From: Treponema sp.
GTDB taxonomy: Bacteria; Spirochaetota; Spirochaetia; Treponematales; Treponemataceae
Length of the DNA: 64,000 nucleotides
Reading direction: 5' to 3'
Assembly: GCA_017619795.1 (NCBI GenBank)
Contig: JAFZRP010000035.1
Location: 23,373 to 87,372 of the forward strand
Positions 61,764 through 64,000 of the stretch are shown here, piece after piece (positions within the stretch are counted from its first letter, which is position 1; the number at the start of each line of letters is the position of its first letter). Below the pieces are notes generated by a model that made no database searches, had not been told where the DNA came from, and saw nothing but the letters and a program-made list of their open reading frames with translations. A program made the translations under genes and the position numbers.

Positions 61764-62921
61764 TTATTTCAGGTATCCGTCGAAGCACCAGCCGGTTACT
61801 TCCTTTTGAATCGACTTTTTGTCTTTATCAAGTGTTCCCTTTAGGATTTTTACCTTTACCCAGTTGCCTGTAATCCGGTCAATATAATCAGGACGACCAA
61901 TTTCAACAATTTTTACTTTACTGTCCTGCGCAATTGAAACAAGAACTTCGCTGTTTTCCAGGTCAGCTTTATCGCGGATTCTAAGGTTTGTTGTTACTGT
62001 ACGGTCAGGTTTATTTATGTTTTTATAATCTGATTTTTTATAGTAGTAACAGTTTTCATAACTGTCCGTTGTACCATCATCCATATCATGTGTGGTGCCT
62101 TTTTCAATTACAAAGATTCCGTTATCGGCAAAAGTCATTATATTCTTTTTATAACCGGCACCCTCTGCATAAATCCAGTAAAACGGTGTTGCAAAATCAG
62201 TTTCTGAAAAATAAAAAAGGCGTCTGCTATTGTAATGGTCTGGTTCAAGAGTTTTCAGGGCTTTTTCTTCTTTATCATACTCAATAATTATTCTGTCATC
62301 CGGGGATTGATGCTTTATGTGATTTCCCATTGTATTCATAGCATACGAATCAAAAACATATTCTCCTGCAAACATCTGCAGATAATCGGAAGTCATTTTG
62401 AAAACATCTGCATTGTCAAAAAGACCTTTAAGATTAGTCTGGTATGTAAAAGGATATTGATCTGTCCATCTGACATAATCTTTTGTTCTTTCTATATAGT
62501 AGATAAACAATGCATCTTTATCCTTTATGATTCTGTATTTTGAGCTTTCGAAGTTTTTACCTTTTTTTGTAAGCTCATCTTTATTTTTTTCTATTTCTTT
62601 ACCGTTCTGAACGTCCGTCTGCGAAATAAAAACCTTATTATTTTCTACAGTGAGCTTAAGGATGAACCAGCTGCGGTTTGAGTTCTGGAACGAACGCTTG
62701 TGGTTTTGAATATAATACCCCTGTTTTTCCTTAACAAAAGAAAGAGAAACTTCATCTACACCGTTGCGCGAAGGAAAACTGTTTTCCTGATACTTAAACG
62801 GATGTTCTTTTTCGAAGTTCTTGTAGTATTGGGCCTTAATGCCGGAATCTGATTCGGCAAAAACAAAAGAAAGGTTCAAGACGATCAAACTTGTTAAAAA
62901 TAATGGTTTAAGGTTTCTCAT
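61764..62921 (-). CDS. Exported protein with C-terminal bacterial SH3 domain
   Basis: The start is ATG 62921, 385 residues, with a leaderless-type promoter (TTGAAA, 17 bp, TACAAT, 6 nt). Residues 1-23 are a signal peptide (MRNLKPLFLTSLIVLNLSFVFAES). The last 75 residues (VTTNLRIRDKADLENSEVLVSI...KVKIVEIGRPD...GNWVKVKI...GWCFDGYLK) are an SH3b domain, usually a peptidoglycan or protein-binding module. The middle part is soluble and beta-rich, with no recognised family. Probably a periplasmic or wall-associated protein. Confidence 0.75.
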   Translation of the reverse strand: MRNLKPLFLTSLIVLNLSFVFAESDSGIKAQYYKNFEKEHPFKYQENSFPSRNGVDEVSLSFVKEKQGYYIQNHKRSFQNSNRSWFILKLTVENNKVFISQTDVQNGKEIEKNKDELTKKGKNFESSKYRIIKDKDALFIYYIERTKDYVRWTDQYPFTYQTNLKGLFDNADVFKMTSDYLQMFAGEYVFDSYAMNTMGNHIKHQSPDDRIIIEYDKEEKALKTLEPDHYNSRRLFYFSETDFATPFYWIYAEGAGYKKNIMTFADNGIFVIEKGTTHDMDDGTTDSYENCYYYKKSDYKNINKPDRTVTTNLRIRDKADLENSEVLVSIAQDSKVKIVEIGRPDYIDRITGNWVKVKILKGTLDKDKKSIQKEVTGWCFDGYLK

Positions 62922-62927
62922 ACAATA

Positions 62928-62956
62928 ATTGTATTTCAAGAGGCAGAGATTTTCAA
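62928..62956 (-). promoter_or_regulatory. Leaderless-type promoter of the SH3b-domain gene
   Basis: TTGAAA (62956-62951), a 17-bp spacer and TACAAT (62933-62928), 6 nt before the ATG at 62921. Confidence 0.65.
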
Positions 62957-63065
62957 TATTGATTGTAAAAGTACCGTTTTTTCGGTATATTTTACTTATT
63001 ATTGATTAATTTATTGTAGTTAGATATAACTAACATAAAAATAGTGTTATAGGAGAATAAAATAT

Positions 63066-64000
63066 ATGACAGACACAATGCACGTTTTGGAAAAAAATCC
63101 AAACTGGAAAGGTCGTCGTGGTCCTGTCGTTCTTGTAATTATGGACGGCGTTGGATATGGAAAGTACGAAGAGGGTGATGCAGTTAAAGCAAGCCGCATG
63201 AAGTATCTTGACTGGTTTACAGCAAACTGCCCACACACACAGCTTAAGGCACACGGAACAGCTGTTGGTCTTCCAAGTGATGATGATATGGGTAACTCTG
63301 AGGTAGGTCACAATGCTATGGGTTGCGGTCGTGTTTTTGCTCAGGGTGCTAAGCTTGTTGGTGAGTCAATTGCAAACGGTTCAATGTTTGCTGCCGACAC
63401 CTGGAAGAAGCTTGTTAAGAATGTAAACGACAAAAATGCTACACTTCATTTTATTGGTCTTGTTTCTGACGGAAACGTTCACTCACACATTGATCACCTT
63501 AAAGCAATGATTACACAGGCAAGCAAGGATGGAGTTAAAAAGCTTCGTGTTCACGCACTTCTTGATGGTCGTGACGTAGATCCAACATCTGCCTTAAACT
63601 ATATCACTCCGCTTGAAGAGTTCCTTGCAGGCTTTGCCGGCTTTGACTATCAGATCGCAAGCGGTGGTGGACGTATGTATATGACTATGGACCGCTACAA
63701 TGCAGACTGGTCTATGGTAGAGCGCGGCTGGAAAGCTCACGTTCTTGGTGAAGGCCGCAAGTTTGAATCTGCAACAAAAGCAATTGAAACATACCGTGCA
63801 GAAATCCCTGGAGTTCTTGATCAGGATATGCACGAGTTCGTAATTGAGAAAAATGGAAAGCCTGTTGGAACAATCGAAGACGGCGACAGCGTAATTTACT
63901 TCAACTTCCGCGGCGACCGTGCTCTTGAAATGACACGTGCTTTCGAAACACCAAAGGGTGGAGATCTTCCATTTGACCGTGTTCGCGTTCCAGCAGTTGA
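63066..64000 (+). CDS. gpmI: 2,3-bisphosphoglycerate-independent phosphoglycerate mutase (3' end cut off)
   Basis: The gene starts at ATG 63066 with AGGAG 10 nt upstream and runs past the window end; 311 residues are present of about 510-550. The enzyme interconverts 3- and 2-phosphoglycerate using two Mn2+ ions and a phosphoserine. PVVLVIMDGVG holds the metal-binding Asp27 and DDMGNSEVGHNAMG the catalytic Ser78. VSDGNVHSHIDHLKAMI, HALLDGRDVDPTSA and GRMYMTMDRYNADW are typical. An extra N-terminal segment (TDTMHVLEKNPNWKGRRG) precedes the core. It is divergent from the SH3b gene. Confidence 0.97.
   Translation, partial: MTDTMHVLEKNPNWKGRRGPVVLVIMDGVGYGKYEEGDAVKASRMKYLDWFTANCPHTQLKAHGTAVGLPSDDDMGNSEVGHNAMGCGRVFAQGAKLVGESIANGSMFAADTWKKLVKNVNDKNATLHFIGLVSDGNVHSHIDHLKAMITQASKDGVKKLRVHALLDGRDVDPTSALNYITPLEEFLAGFAGFDYQIASGGGRMYMTMDRYNADWSMVERGWKAHVLGEGRKFESATKAIETYRAEIPGVLDQDMHEFVIEKNGKPVGTIEDGDSVIYFNFRGDRALEMTRAFETPKGGDLPFDRVRVPAV

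Overview
The window looks like chromosomal DNA of a free-living or gut-type Treponema (Spirochaetota), moderately AT-rich. The call rests on gene content: FecR-domain envelope proteins paired with beta-barrel proteins ending in Phe, relaxed spirochaetal lipoboxes, an Rpn/PD-(D/E)XK accessory gene, and independent phosphoglycerate mutase. The genus is an inference; no rRNA is present.

Layout. 1-7.8 kb (minus): an envelope operon of membrane sensor, FecR/FN3-like repeat protein, beta-barrel protein and large beta-helix lipoprotein (cut by the left edge). 8-12.6 kb: small secreted protein, Ste24-type protease, LacI regulator, groEL. 12.7-15.3 kb (plus): a second envelope set of lipoprotein, beta-barrel and FecR protein. 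15.3-18.4 kb: a single-chain ECF transporter (two ATPases plus EcfT), a Nudix hydrolase and a small membrane protein. 18.4-20.4 kb: tRNA-Cys, then a glycine riboswitch with a terminator in front of an AGCS alanine/glycine symporter. 20.4-22.4 kb: acyltransferase and HAD phosphatase. 22.4-28.6 kb (minus): a tightly overlapping aromatic operon aroC-aroE/K-aroQ-aroA-tyrA-DAHP synthase, preceded by a trp-like attenuator whose 19-residue leader peptide holds six Tyr and three Phe. 28.6-38.1 kb: Rpn nuclease, two transporters, argC, a rhomboid-like protein, a chemoreceptor, an M13 peptidase and an exo-endo-phosphatase protein. 38.1-43 kb: B12-radical SAM protein and a rex-serC-serA operon with a Rex-type operator. 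43-49.1 kb: lytic transglycosylase, an unknown gene, PTS IIA, pgi, argR with an ARG box, and a threonine synthase homologue lacking its PLP lysine. 49.1-49.5 kb: a probable type I toxin-antitoxin locus. 49.5-55.2 kb: alpha-glucan metabolism (GH13 protein and MalQ). 55.3-64 kb: radical SAM protein, TatD hydrolase, MutT-like Nudix, NlpC/P60-barrel fusion, HAD phosphatase, an XRE-FliM-SpoA-SpoA fusion, an SH3b protein and the start of gpmI.

Most notable: (1) the XRE-HTH protein fused to a FliM-like core and two SpoA/FliN domains at 60204-61604; (2) the Tyr/Phe leader-peptide attenuator of the aro operon at 28422-28620; (3) the type I toxin-antitoxin candidate at 49149-49502; (4) about ten genes whose -10 box lies 6-9 nt before the start codon with no Shine-Dalgarno, suggesting frequent leaderless transcription. 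All reading was by eye; domain names come from motif recognition, not searches.
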